From assembly GCA_009103225.1 (NCBI GenBank), contig RHPI01001965.1, positions 133,328-197,327 on the forward strand: 64,000 nt of DNA, in the 5' to 3' direction. A program made the position numbers and the translations under genes. Positions 12,795 through 21,916 of the stretch are shown here, piece after piece. Position 1 is the stretch's first letter; every line of letters starts with the position of its first letter. Source of the stretch: Chlorokybus atmophyticus (taxonomy: Eukaryota > Streptophyta > Chlorokybophyceae > Chlorokybales > Chlorokybaceae). The notes beneath the pieces were generated by a model, which was not told the DNA's origin, did no database searches, and saw nothing but the letters and a program-made list of their open reading frames with translations.

Positions 12795-13373
12795 CTAGTT
12801 GATGGTGACCTCAGTTGTCTTGGGCGGGTCCTCGCGGCGCTTCTGCACGGAGATGGTCAGGACGCCGTTCTCATGCTTGGCAGTGATCTTGCTGGGGTCA
12901 GTGTTCTGAGGCAGGCGGAAGCTGCGCTCGAAGCGGCCGTAGCTCCTCTCCACTCTGTGCCAGTTGTCACCCTCTTTCTTCTCCTCCTGCACACATGCAC
13001 ACAGACAGCAATCAGCAACAATGCGACACATACACCTAGTTCATGTACAACAATCCCAGACCAAGTCTACCGCAAACAGCACCACTCATGCAGTTTGTAA
13101 CAAGACAATCACAGCACTAACCTGTTTACGCTCGCCGCTGATGCTGAGCACTCTCCCATCCAGCACCTGCACCTTGATGTCCTCCTTGTTCATGCCAGGG
13201 ACGTCCGCATGGAACTCAAAGGCGTCCTTCTTCTCCACCACGTCTACACTGGCGGTAGGCACACGAGCCACAGCGTTTGCAGCAGCGCCTCCTCTCAGGA
13301 CGTCAAACAGACTGTCGAACTCCCGAGGCATACCAAGCTCCCACTCCCGACCAAAGAAAGGAGACAGCGCCAT
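12795..13373 (-). CDS. sHSP-1, small heat-shock protein (HSP20, class I-like)
   Basis: ATP-independent chaperone predicted to form cytosolic oligomers that hold unfolding proteins. Two exons (13122-13373 and 12795-12986) give 147 residues. The N-terminal arm starts [20 protein letters not shown]. The alpha-crystallin domain opens at [20 protein letters not shown] and runs through [12 protein letters not shown]. Exon 2 carries the [20 protein letters not shown] block and ends with the tail EVTIN, a V-x-I form of the I-x-I motif. The intron falls just after GERKQ, in phase 0, as in the other class I-like copies here. No targeting signal is seen. It is divergent from sHSP-2, with heat-shock elements in the shared spacer. 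Its closest relatives here are sHSP-8 and sHSP-9. Confidence 0.95.
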
Positions 13374-14062
13374 GCTTGCTACTGATGCTCACACACAACA
13401 GCACTCACTGGCACAGACCAGTCTGCTCAAGTCTTGATGCACTAGACTGCAACTGCTACTTGTAAAAAGTTCCCCAAAACACACGCACACGTGACAGCGC
13501 AATCAGATACCCCATGTGCAATTACCTCCCTGCTTATATCCCTGACAGTGCCGCCACAGTCGCCGCCCGGCTTCTTCTAGAGCAGTCTAACCGCGGTCGA
13601 GACTCTCAGACTGGAAGCTTCTGGTCCGTTCTGTTCAATCTGTTCGACGCTAACCGGAGCGCGAGAAAACCAACCGACTTGCGGGCCCAATGCTGCGGAA
13701 TTGGCTGCCGACGAGACCAAATTGGAGTTTCTCACAAGGGTTGATGAAAGGCCATTGTAAATTTGCAAAAGGTTGGACAAACAGCACTGTGGTTAGTTGA
13801 CCCTGAACAGTGGCACAGGACAGAGCTTTCCACAGTGTTCTGTGCGCAGTGTGCTGCTCAGAGCCGCACTGCAGCCCACGTGGCAGAGCGTTTCAGACGG
13901 CAGCGGCGCCGGCAGAGCCCAGGAGATACAGGTGAAGCGCCTTGTCCTCAATTATGTGACAAGCTGCGCGTCTGTGTCGTAGCTGCTGTGAGGCATCAGA
14001 GCTTGCTGCTGTCAGCGTAGTGCTGCTGGTTGCTGCAGGTGCTGTTGCTGCAGAGTGAAGCT
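13374..14062. promoter_or_regulatory. Bidirectional heat-shock promoter of sHSP-1/sHSP-2
   Basis: A 689-bp spacer between two divergent sHSP starts. It holds a GAAGCTTC element (13614-13621, the nGAAnnTTCn core) and TTCTAGAG at 13575-13582. A TATA-like ATATAAG on the minus strand (about 13534-13541) suits sHSP-1. Binding by heat-shock factor is inferred from the motif. Confidence 0.7.
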
Positions 14063-14631
14063 ATGGCGCTGTCTCTTTTCCCTGGCATGTGGGAGCTTAG
14101 CATGCCCTCAAGCGACTTGGACCAGCTTGTCAACGCCTTGATGCGGCCTTCTCAGGAGGACGGAAGTCAGATCACCCGCATGCCAACAGCCAGTGTGGAT
14201 GTGGTGGAGACCAAGGACGCCTTCGTGTTCCATGCGGACGTGCCTGGCATGAAGAAGAAGGACATCAAGGTTCAGGTGCTGGACGGGCGCGAGCTAAGCA
14301 TCAGCGGCGAGCGCAAGCAGGTAGATACCACAAGTGCTATGCCTGCAGTTGACTGCTATAATGTTTGCACACTGCATATTTTGTGCTTCTCAAGTTGCTG
14401 CCTATCCCACATGTGTTAGGCAGGTTGTTTGTTGAATACTTGTTCACTCACTGCCATGCGCAGGAGGAGAAAAATGAGGGTGACAACTATCACAGAGTGG
14501 AGAGGAGCTATGGCCACATTGAACGTGCATTCAAGCTGCCTCAGAACACCGATCCCAGCAAGATCACCGCCAAGCATGAGAACGGCGTCCTGACCATCTC
14601 GGTGCAAAAGCGCAAGGAGGAGCCGCCCTAA
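14063..14631 (+). CDS. sHSP-2, class I-like HSP20 with truncated C-terminus
   Basis: Small heat-shock chaperone of two exons (14063-14320 and 14464-14631) and 141 residues. It starts MALSLFPGMWELSMPSSDLD. The alpha-crystallin domain is complete: [32 protein letters not shown], then [20 protein letters not shown]. After EEPP the frame meets TAA at 14629-14631, where the paralogues have a lysine codon. The next eight codons (T-N-A-I-N-I-E and a stop at 14653-14655) are still present in frame beyond it. The encoded protein therefore lacks the I-x-I tail that in this family docks between dimers and drives oligomer assembly. It is closest to sHSP-7 and sHSP-10 and shares a promoter with sHSP-1. 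It may be a functional short form or an early pseudogene. Confidence 0.93.
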
Positions 14632-15534
14632 ACCAATGCCATCAACATAGAATAGGCACTGAGCTGATATCGTGGAGGACAGCATGCTACACACACTTGC
14701 AGTTTGAAGTTTGGAGTAGGGTGCATGTAGGGTAGATCCCATCATCATCGCGCAGCTGTAGCATAAAGTTAATACCTCGTTTGCCACTTGACGTGCAGCT
14801 ATTGTAAATATAACAAGATTTGTTGTCAACAAAGTGCTCAAGCGACTGTCAACACTGTGCTAGAAACATTGAGACGCTCTTGCATCTGTTTCAAATGTGC
14901 GACAAGTTGTTGTTGTTGCCTACCTGGCCTACGGCACGCTTGCAACTCCAAGTTTGTTTGCATTTGGCGCCCTACACCTTGATTACCACAACCTGCACAA
15001 GCTACTCTTGTTGTTTACACGCTTGTTGGTTACACACACAGTGCAGCATGCTTCAATACACCCCAAGCAGCAAGTTACAGCAACAACGTTGTGGCTGTCG
15101 CAGCTTGATTCAAATTTTCAACAATACTAAATTTTTGCAGTATCCGTTGCATGCCAGCTACTGGCTAAACACATGTCCATGGAGCGATCGTTGTTACCTC
15201 TTCGCTGTGGTCGTGGACAGTATGAAACACGATGCACCACGCAGAAGTAGGCTTGCCACTGAACCCGATGGTTGCCAGATACGCAGTTGCAGCGCCCGCT
15301 TGCACCACATCCTGTGTTAACAACTCATCAACAGTCGGACTGGCGCAGTTTGACGCTGCACATGTTGATCAATGATCAGAATTAGTTGCCAAGTGCACAC
15401 GGCTCAAACCAACAGATTCGTGTACGGGTCATCCATGCAGTCATGCGTACGCACACAACTACATGCGCGCAGGCGGACTCAAGGATGTATGTCCGCACAC
15501 GAACGCACAGATGTACGCACGTGCACACATACAG

Positions 15535-15591
<57 letters not shown>

Positions 15592-15800
15592 GACACTCAG
15601 GTACACGCACACGCACGCACTCTCACACTGTGCCCGCGTGTGCATTCATGCTGTTTGCCATGGCACCTCTTTCGACCTTCAAGCGTTCAAGAGATAAACA
15701 ATGCCATTCACTCAGTCCTGAGTGATTAGGGCCACCTTTGTCCCTACATGCAGCAATGAGGGCCGCCAGATAAGCTGCACAGTGACGCCGCGGCGTCACG
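14632..15800. other. Spacer between sHSP-2 and the sHSP-3 promoter
   Basis: Contains the decayed sHSP-2 tail, a long spacer without a recognisable gene and the (AC)n microsatellite at 15536-15585. A TGTAA at about 14804 could serve sHSP-2 as a poly(A) signal. Confidence 0.5.
15536..15586. repeat. (AC)n microsatellite
   Basis: An almost pure AC dinucleotide run of about 50 bp, flanked on both sides by looser ACGC/ACAC repeats. Apparent His-Thr repeat frames across it are simple-sequence artefacts. Confidence 0.95.
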
Positions 15801-15835
15801 TGACAGACACAAACCCAAACGGAAGTCACAAGCCA

Positions 15836-16030
15836 AACACGAAGCTTCCGCCGACCGTCGTTCGCGTTCTCCCGATTGTTCCATGGTAGCTTGTAAGATG
15901 GAAGTTCCACCCCACTGACGCGAAGCAAGGGACGCTTCCGGAACAGCCGTTTGCACCGGAAGCTTCCTTCCCGCACGTCGCTGGGCTCTAGAAGGGCGGC
16001 GGCAGTGTCGGTATAAGTATCTGTCTCCTG
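15836..16030 (+). promoter_or_regulatory. Heat-shock element cluster and TATA box of sHSP-3
   Basis: GAAnnTTC-type units: GAAGCTTC at 15841-15848, GAAGTTCC at 15901-15908, TTCCGGAA at 15936-15943 and GAAGCTTC at 15959-15966. A TATAAG box follows at 16012-16017, about 195 bp before the start codon. The motifs and their spacing are read directly; heat-shock factor control is inferred. Confidence 0.75.
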
Positions 16031-16210
16031 TACCACTGGAGCACCTCAGCTGTGGGCGAGCAAAGGAGTGTATAAGTGTTGAAAGGGTACTGCTTAGTGA
16101 GGAGTGCGCTGTGAGCAAGTCAGTCAGCAAGTGGCGGCTGCAGGCTTGCAGTAATTGTGTGTACGAGAGGCTTCTTCTCCCGTCGGTGTCACACCCACTG
16201 CAAGGTAGCT

Positions 16211-16911
16211 ATGGTCAACATGGCGCTTTGGGAGGTGGCGCTGCCGCTGGAAGACTTCCTGCTGGTGGACGAGAAGCCCAGGAAGAACCATGTGCACACG
16301 CACAGGCACAAGGAGAAGACGCTGCATAGCGACCACGGCACACCCGCAATGATGGCAACCAGTGTGGACGTGGTGGAACGGCCTGACGCCTTTGAGTTCC
16401 ATGCAGGTACTTTAGGGTGCAAAGTGTGGCATGCACCTATTTTGTTGTTGAGCCACATGCATGGTGTGTATGCTGATGACAACTGGTTGGCAAGATAATT
16501 GCCTCTAGCTTGCAGTAGGCGCTCAAGCGCATGAACTGTTGTGCAGATGTACCCGGCGTTAGCAAAGAGGACCTCAGTGTTCAAGTCTTTGAAGGGCGAG
16601 TGCTCAGTATCAGTGGCAAACGCAAGAGGGTGAGTGTGCCTTACTCCGATACCATGCACACAGAGTGGCGGTTGTTTTGATCAACACTAACAGTTGCTCA
16701 CACGTATGTGCATTTGCAGGAAGCGAGGCAAGAGGGTGACAGGTTTCACAGAGCTGAGCGCAACTTCGGCGAGTTCGAGCGGAGGTTCAAGCTGCCAAAG
16801 CTGGTGGACGCCAGCAAAGTTAGCGCGAAGCATGACAATGGAGTTTTGACCGTGTCTGTGGCGAAGCACAAGGAAGTGACGCCCAAAGCAATCACTGTTG
16901 AAGTTCAGTGA
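16211..16911 (+). CDS. sHSP-3, three-exon HSP20 with His-rich N-terminal arm
   Basis: Small heat-shock chaperone of 156 residues, in exons 16211-16406, 16547-16629 and 16720-16911. It starts MVNMALWEVALPLEDFLLVD, followed by a His/Lys-rich stretch (KNHVHTHRHKEK, then HSDHG). The alpha-crystallin domain follows: [35 protein letters not shown], and RRFKLPKLVDASKVSAKHDN. It ends AITVEVQ, with a V-x-V tail. Intron 1 splits the Asp codon of DVPG in phase 1, and the middle exon is 83 nt. Genes 4 and 6 share this middle exon length. Its sister is sHSP-6 on the opposite strand 11 kb away; both have MVxMAxWEVALPL starts. No divergent partner is seen. Confidence 0.93.
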
Positions 16912-17175
16912 TGGGCCTTGTTTGCAGTCGGCAAGACTGATGTGCTCTACTGTTTTTGTACATAGCTTTGCCAGAACAAATTGAAATGATACAAAGTCTC
17001 TCCTGGCTCTCTACAAAGTCCTTCTGTCTCAATAGTTGCCTGCATTCTGCTTGCGTAGCATTGCGTGTGCGTGCGTGCGTTGTTGGTGGGAAGTTCTGTA
17101 TGTGGGTGTATGGGTGTATGTACTCACGCACGTACGTTTGAGTGTGCGTGTGTGCATGTTTAAAATTCCATACTG

Positions 17176-17219
17176 TGGTGGTGGGTGGGGGTGGGGGTGG
17201 GGGTGGCGGGGAGTGGGGG
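17176..17219 (+). repeat. G-rich tract with G-quadruplex potential
   Basis: Several runs of three to five G separated by single T or short spacers on the plus strand, satisfying the usual G3+N1-7 pattern more than once. It lies about 265 bp after the sHSP-3 stop. Confidence 0.75.
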
Positions 17220-17480
17220 CCTTCTAGTGTGCGTGTGTGCACCTCTGTGCGTATGCCTGCGCGTCTGTCTGTGTGACTATTAGCGGGTGCGTGCGTGTGC
17301 AATTAGTATAATAGGTGTACTCCGTGTGTTGTATACGTGTTTGTCCCCCCGAACTCTGATCCGACATGTTGAACATGCTTTGTGCTGCTGTGTGAACATT
17401 TACCACGACCACGTGTACGGGCCAGATCACTGGCTTGTCATCCACAACTACCGTGACATATGCGCACAATCGGCGTATGA

Positions 17481-17533
17481 GCGCATTGTTCAGTGCTGAG
17501 CAACTCGGAGTTGCTCAGCACTGAACAATGCGC
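17481..17533. repeat. Perfect 26-bp palindromic hairpin
   Basis: The arm at 17481-17506 (GCGCATTGTTCAGTGCTGAG and six more bases) is exactly complementary to 17508-17533, with a single G at the centre. It is the longest perfect inverted repeat I found in the window, and a second hairpin follows two bases later. Confidence 0.9.
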
Positions 17534-17534
17534 C

Positions 17535-17569
17535 AACTTTGTTGTGGACGAGTCGTCCAAAACAAAGTT
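17535..17569. repeat. Second adjacent hairpin
   Basis: AACTTTGTT (17535-17543) pairs with AACAAAGTT (17561-17569). Inside it, TGGACGA and TCGTCCA pair around a single G. Only small bulges interrupt the stem. Confidence 0.85.
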
Positions 17570-18243
17570 ACGAGCTCAGTACCGATAACTTTATGAATAC
17601 TCAAAGTAGTATGATGAGATGATCAAGGCACTCATAAGTGACTCGGAGTCCCGGCACCTATGAGTCATCATGCCAGACACTCACCATACTTTAATGGTAA
17701 AACTAATCAGGTTGCTAATTCAAAATATTAGGTCATGACATTGAATAGTCAGTAGTCACTAACAAGTGGAAATCACGCGTGAGCAAGACTATATATGGTG
17801 ATAGCATCGTTCATGTGGCTAGTTGCTTGGTGACGATTTGGGCTCACCCTGCTGAAGAGTAACATGCACCCACGCGCGCGCACGCACACAAACGCGCACG
17901 CCCACACGCACACATGCGCGCGAGTGTGCACGCACACTGACCTGCATCCACGCACACGCGTGTGCCATGCACACGTGCGTACACGCAGGAAAATGGTTGA
18001 TGCGCTGTTGTTACTTGCGACTTGGGCAAGGGGGTAAACGCCAGGGCTAGTGATACTGACAACAAGTATATTGATCAAGTACAGTCAGTCGGCAAATGTT
18101 ACAAGGTAAGTCTAGCGTCCACGCCTGGCAAAGTGTAAGGTAGATTCATCAGCTGTGCCGCTGCTCCATTATATATGTGACCCTCACCACATCTCCGCAT
18201 GTGCACGTCGACCAAAGCTGGACCAACCAAGCAGTACTGTAGC

Positions 18244-18271
18244 CCAATACTGCATATTAATGCAGTATTGG
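18244..18271. repeat. 12-bp palindrome with ATTA loop
   Basis: CCAATACTGCAT (18244-18255) and ATGCAGTATTGG (18260-18271) are perfect inverted copies around ATTA. No neighbouring gene is recognised. Confidence 0.8.
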
Positions 18272-18421
18272 AAACATGGTCTGTGCTGCGATCAAGTGGT
18301 ACTCAGCAACCCTGCGATGTTCTGCCATGTTCATGTTACAGTGCTGACAGAAGTCTCGTTTCAGCACAACATGCAGGCAGCAAGCTGGCATACGATTGCA
18401 GCTATGCCGTAGCCGCCGCTT

Positions 18422-18449
18422 CCAGGTACATGCTGCCAGGTACATGCTG
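18422..18449. repeat. Tandem duplication of a 14-bp unit
   Basis: CCAGGTACATGCTG occurs twice back to back without mismatch. Confidence 0.85.
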
Positions 18450-19030
18450 AACAAAAGCGAAGCAAAAGATAACAGTGCGTTGCCACACAGCACAAATCCC
18501 CATTCCTTCTGGTATACATAATCAATCATCCACACATGTCGCACTGCGCTATCTCCCCTCCGTGCCCATTCCCTGCCTTGTACCTAAGCCGCTCACACAT
18601 GCGTGCGCACGGGTCGTGCATACAAGCATTAAATGCATGGACTGCGCCCTGTAATGATAAGTTGTTGAAGATGAAGCTGTACACAGCTTTCTACTATTCA
18701 TCAGAATGGTTTTCTTGGGCCAGTTGGACGCGTCTGCGCAAAACAGGCAGTACTGCATTTCACCAAGCAGCAGTTCTTCTTATGTACATAGGACCAAAGC
18801 TAGCTAGGCCGACTAAGCAAAGATTCCACGACAGAAGGAAAACCTACACCAGTCAGCACATTGCATACAAGGTGGAGGGGAACACACTGTACACTCCCTT
18901 CTCCCGCCCTGCTCTGCCCCACGAGTCACCTGCGCCACCTGAAAGCATCAGCATGTCAGCCTGGTAAACTTGGCAGGCTGAAATGTTTGCAACGACCGCC
19001 AACAGCCGTCAAGAGAAGTTGGCTGTGTAA

Positions 19031-19057
19031 TGCCACATGGTTCTATGTGGCATTTTT
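19031..19057. repeat. Short hairpin followed by T-run
   Basis: TGCCACAT (19031-19038) and ATGTGGCA (19045-19052) flank a 6-nt loop and lead into TTTTT. It lies downstream of sHSP-4, which is on the minus strand. The form resembles a small-RNA terminator, but no RNA gene is recognised upstream. Confidence 0.55.
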
Positions 19058-19179
19058 CGCTGACTAACAAGCAAGATGCAAGGACAATCTTGCCAGTGGC
19101 GGAGTCACTGCGGCGCGTGTCAAGATCTTGACAACAAGTGTGAAGGTTAATGCTGGTGGTTACCTGTTGGGAGACTCAT

Positions 19180-20058
19180 CTAAGAGATCTGGACATCCTG
19201 GGCCTGTCGCTGCTGCTCGCCTTCCTCCTTTTTGCCGACACTTACAACGAGCACACCATCCTGCAAGGCACGCAGTAAGCACCCCAACACTCGAGTCATG
19301 CCACGCCTTCAACATACACAGCTGTTTGTAACCAGCTGTGTATCCACCCAAACCATCTCTACCTCAATCTTTGCAGACACTTTGCTGGGGTCAGCGTTTT
19401 GAGGCAGGCGGAAAGAGCGCTCAAACTGCCCCATGCCACGCTCCGAGCGCTGGACTGTGGCGTTCTCCTGAAGTTGTGGCTGTGGAAGTGCCAAGCAGTC
19501 ACTTCAAATGAACTCCAGCAAAGACACACACGCATATGCTAAGCACGTGTGCATGCCAGGGCACTGACAGGCGAAAACCATGGCGCACCGGCTGACGCTC
19601 GCCAGAGATGTTCAGCACACGGCCCTCCAGAACCTGCACCTTCATGTTCTCCTTCTTGACGCCGGGAACGTCTGCAAGCGCGAGCTCAGGTCGTTCAGAT
19701 TGCATCAGAATGCCATGTGTGCATGCACCGATAGCCGTGCAGTCCTCAAGCAGGCAGGCATGCATGCATGCGTTGCCGGATATTGATGGACGCAAAGCAG
19801 CGATACCACTCGCAAGCGCATGCACGCGCTCAAACACTCACCCATCAAGAATTCGTATCTGTCTGGGTACTCGATGATGTCGACGCCGGTAGCCATCCTG
19901 CGCTGTCCGCGCTCGCCCTGGGCGCCCTTGCCTTGGCCTCCGCCGCGCCTGCCCGCCCCGCGGGTGCCCCAGTCCAGGTCGATGTCGAAGGGGAAGCCGG
20001 CGAAGCTGAAGGGGTTGAAGAGGTCGTCGTCGAAGAAGCCCCGGAGTGCCAGCGCCAT
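19180..20058 (-). CDS. sHSP-4, four-exon HSP20
   Basis: Small heat-shock protein of 161 residues in exons 19842-20058, 19589-19671, 19363-19467 and 19180-19260. All joins keep phase. The N-terminal arm is MALALRGFFDDDLFNPFSFA, then a Gly/Arg-rich segment. The core begins ATGVDIIEYPDRYEFLM and continues [40 protein letters not shown] and DGVLVVSVGKKEEG. It ends DVQIS, with a V-x-I tail. The intron before DVPG matches sHSP-3, and the last intron (between KIE and DGVL) is shared only with sHSP-5. VDIIEYPDRYEF resembles sHSP-5 VDIIERPDRFEF, so the divergent pair 4/5 is an older, separate lineage. No signal peptide is evident. Confidence 0.9.
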
Positions 20059-20869
20059 GTTGTCGCGGTTGGCGCAAGGGGCACACATAAAGCCTTGCGG
20101 TGAGGTGCAATCCCGAGCTTTGAGTTGCACACACGACCAGCAGCGCACACAACCGAGCTGACCGCGCAAACACAAACAGCTTCGCAATCCTACTATATGT
20201 GTAAGGCTTTGTTGGGTTTGTATGCCTCGCCTGCTCCATCCAGCACCGCACTCACCGTTGATGGGCACCTTTCAAAGAGCGCTGTGGTATCCACCTCAGG
20301 CTACTGCTGGTTTGCGACGACGACATGACTGACTCAGGCTCCGATGACGTCATGAAGACACCTGACCAAGAATATGTTCTGCCGACACATTTGTGCCAGA
20401 GGCCTCCTTCTTGTCAGGGCCGCAGTCGCCATCGTCAGCAAGGACAGCGCTAACGCTAGCGCTGACGCCGCGCAAGGCGATGCAGGCGCTGCAGCCGTGA
20501 TGATGTCAACAGGAAGAGATCTTCGGTCTCCTCTCCCCCGCCGCCGGGCTGGCAGAGCAATTGCGGCGCTGGCCTGGCAGCAAACACACTCTCATTGCCA
20601 ATCAGTGCTCATGCATGATGCACAGCAGCGTGGCTGGCGCCAAACGTCAGACCTGGCTGACAGCTGCTGGCAACGAGAGAGTGTCGAAAGGTTTCTGGCT
20701 GCGAAACCTCTCCACATGCTGGAATGGGGGTAGTACAGTAGTAGTAGAGTTTGTTACTGTGTGCTGCTGCTTGGTCTAAAGCTGCTTTGGTCCACTGTGG
20801 CGCCCAGCTTGAAGTTCGGGGTGTGCGTCCGCGTTTGGATCTTGGCCTCCAGACCAGTTGCCAACGACC
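20059..20869. promoter_or_regulatory. Bidirectional spacer of sHSP-4/sHSP-5
   Basis: An 811-bp spacer between divergent starts. It has a palindromic TGACGTCA (CRE/bZIP-type) site at 20345-20352 and a TATA-like ATATAG on the minus strand near 20192. I found no exact GAAnnTTC core here, unlike the other sHSP pairs; the nearest are looser GAA...TTC pairs at about 20374 and 20513. Confidence 0.5.
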
Positions 20870-21808
20870 ATGGCACTGACCGCGTCCTCCTTGCTGCCTC
20901 GCCTCTTCGACGATGACGACCTGTTCGGCGGCCTGCTGGACGTTGGGGGCGACCGTCGCCGCCGCCGCCGCCGCACGGCGGACACCGACTGGATGCCCAT
21001 GACCACCACGGGCGTCAACGACAGGACCCTCAGCAACCTGGACGTGGACGTGGACATCATAGAGAGGCCCGACCGCTTCGAGTTCCGCGTTGGTAAGACG
21101 CTTGTGCACACGTATGCATGCCACAGTGTGCATGTGTGCATGCGGGAAGGAAAGTCTACCAGAATCATTCGAGTGGTGGCTTCGCCCTCCGTGACAACTA
21201 CTGTGCATGCATGCAGACCTGCCGCCCGGTACTGGAAGGGAGGACGTCCAAGTCCAAGTGTTGGACAATCGCCACCTGGCCATCACTGGAGAGCGCCGAG
21301 AGGCAAGGCAGCCCTGCATGTGATGCCATAAGCGGACGCGTGTCAGCTGTGTGCATGTAGTGCTTAGCGCTTGGGGCCAGTCATTGGCTTGGCGCTGTAT
21401 GCAACAGGAAAAGAGGCGAGACGAAGATCAGTACCAGCTGGTGGAGCGCCGCTACGGCCGCTTTGCTCGCGTCTTCCGCCTGCCTCGGAATGTGGACACC
21501 AGCAAGATTGACGCCAACCTTGACGTGCGGGACCGTGAGCAAGTGGCTTGGCAAATGCCAGTGGCACACTGCATGCAGTTTGGGTAGCATGCAATGTGCC
21601 ACCGCTAGACATGTCTGTTTGCATCCGGCACCTCTGAACAGGATACCAACTTGCATTGTAGCCGACATGGTTTCCTATGAGCGAGATGACCCTCCTTGTT
21701 GATCGTTGGCAGAACGGCCAGCTGGTGATTACTGTGCCCAAGACGGGGGATGCGCCTGCCGGAAACGTGCAGGACGTGAACATTGCCTGCCCCTGCCTTG
21801 AAACCTAA
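20870..21808 (+). CDS. sHSP-5, four-exon HSP20 with a GC-AG intron
   Basis: Small heat-shock protein of 173 residues in exons 20870-21092, 21217-21302, 21408-21524 and 21713-21808. It starts MALTASSLLPRLFDDDDLFG, followed by a seven-Arg run. The core is DVDIIERPDRFEFRV, DLPPGTGREDVQVQVLDNRH, a VFRLPRNVDTSKIDANLD block, then GQLVITVPKTGD, ending DVNIACPCLET. The tail adds CPCLET after the usual I-x-I-like residues. The donor of intron 2 is GAG|GCAAGG, a non-canonical GC donor; no GT gives an open frame in alignment with the paralogues. Its partner is sHSP-4. The Asp-rich N-terminal motif (FDDDDLF against FFDDDLF) supports common origin. Confidence 0.87.
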
Positions 21809-21879
21809 GGTACAAGTTCACACCTCAGCTGCATGCGGCCTGCCTCAGTCTTGTTGCATTGCTTGAGCAATAGCAATAA

Positions 21880-21916
21880 ACTTCATCAGCAACGGGTGAC
21901 CTGTTGCTGATGAAGT
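21880..21916. repeat. 14-bp stem-loop after sHSP-5
   Basis: ACTTCATCAGCAAC (21880-21893) and GTTGCTGATGAAGT (21903-21916) are perfect inverted copies around a 9-nt loop, 72 bp past the sHSP-5 stop. It may mark the 3' end of that transcript. Confidence 0.75.

Larger units (their letters stand above)
16912..19179. other. Long spacer with G-rich tract, hairpins and simple repeats
   Basis: No gene with recognisable domains. It holds the G-rich tract at 17176-17219, two tandem hairpins at 17481-17569, GC-rich alternating Pu/Py tracts (17870-17990), a palindrome at 18244-18271, a tandem repeat at 18422-18449 and a hairpin with T-run at 19031-19057. An open frame at 18536-18967 (143 codons) shows no family features and is not called. 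Confidence 0.5.

Noticed and set aside
15386-15730. His-Thr repeat protein frames around 15540
   Set aside because: Produced by the (AC)n microsatellite in three frames; no other coding features.
18536-18967. 143-codon plus-strand frame
   Set aside because: No domain, no splice partners, and lies among hairpins and repeats; chance frame more likely.
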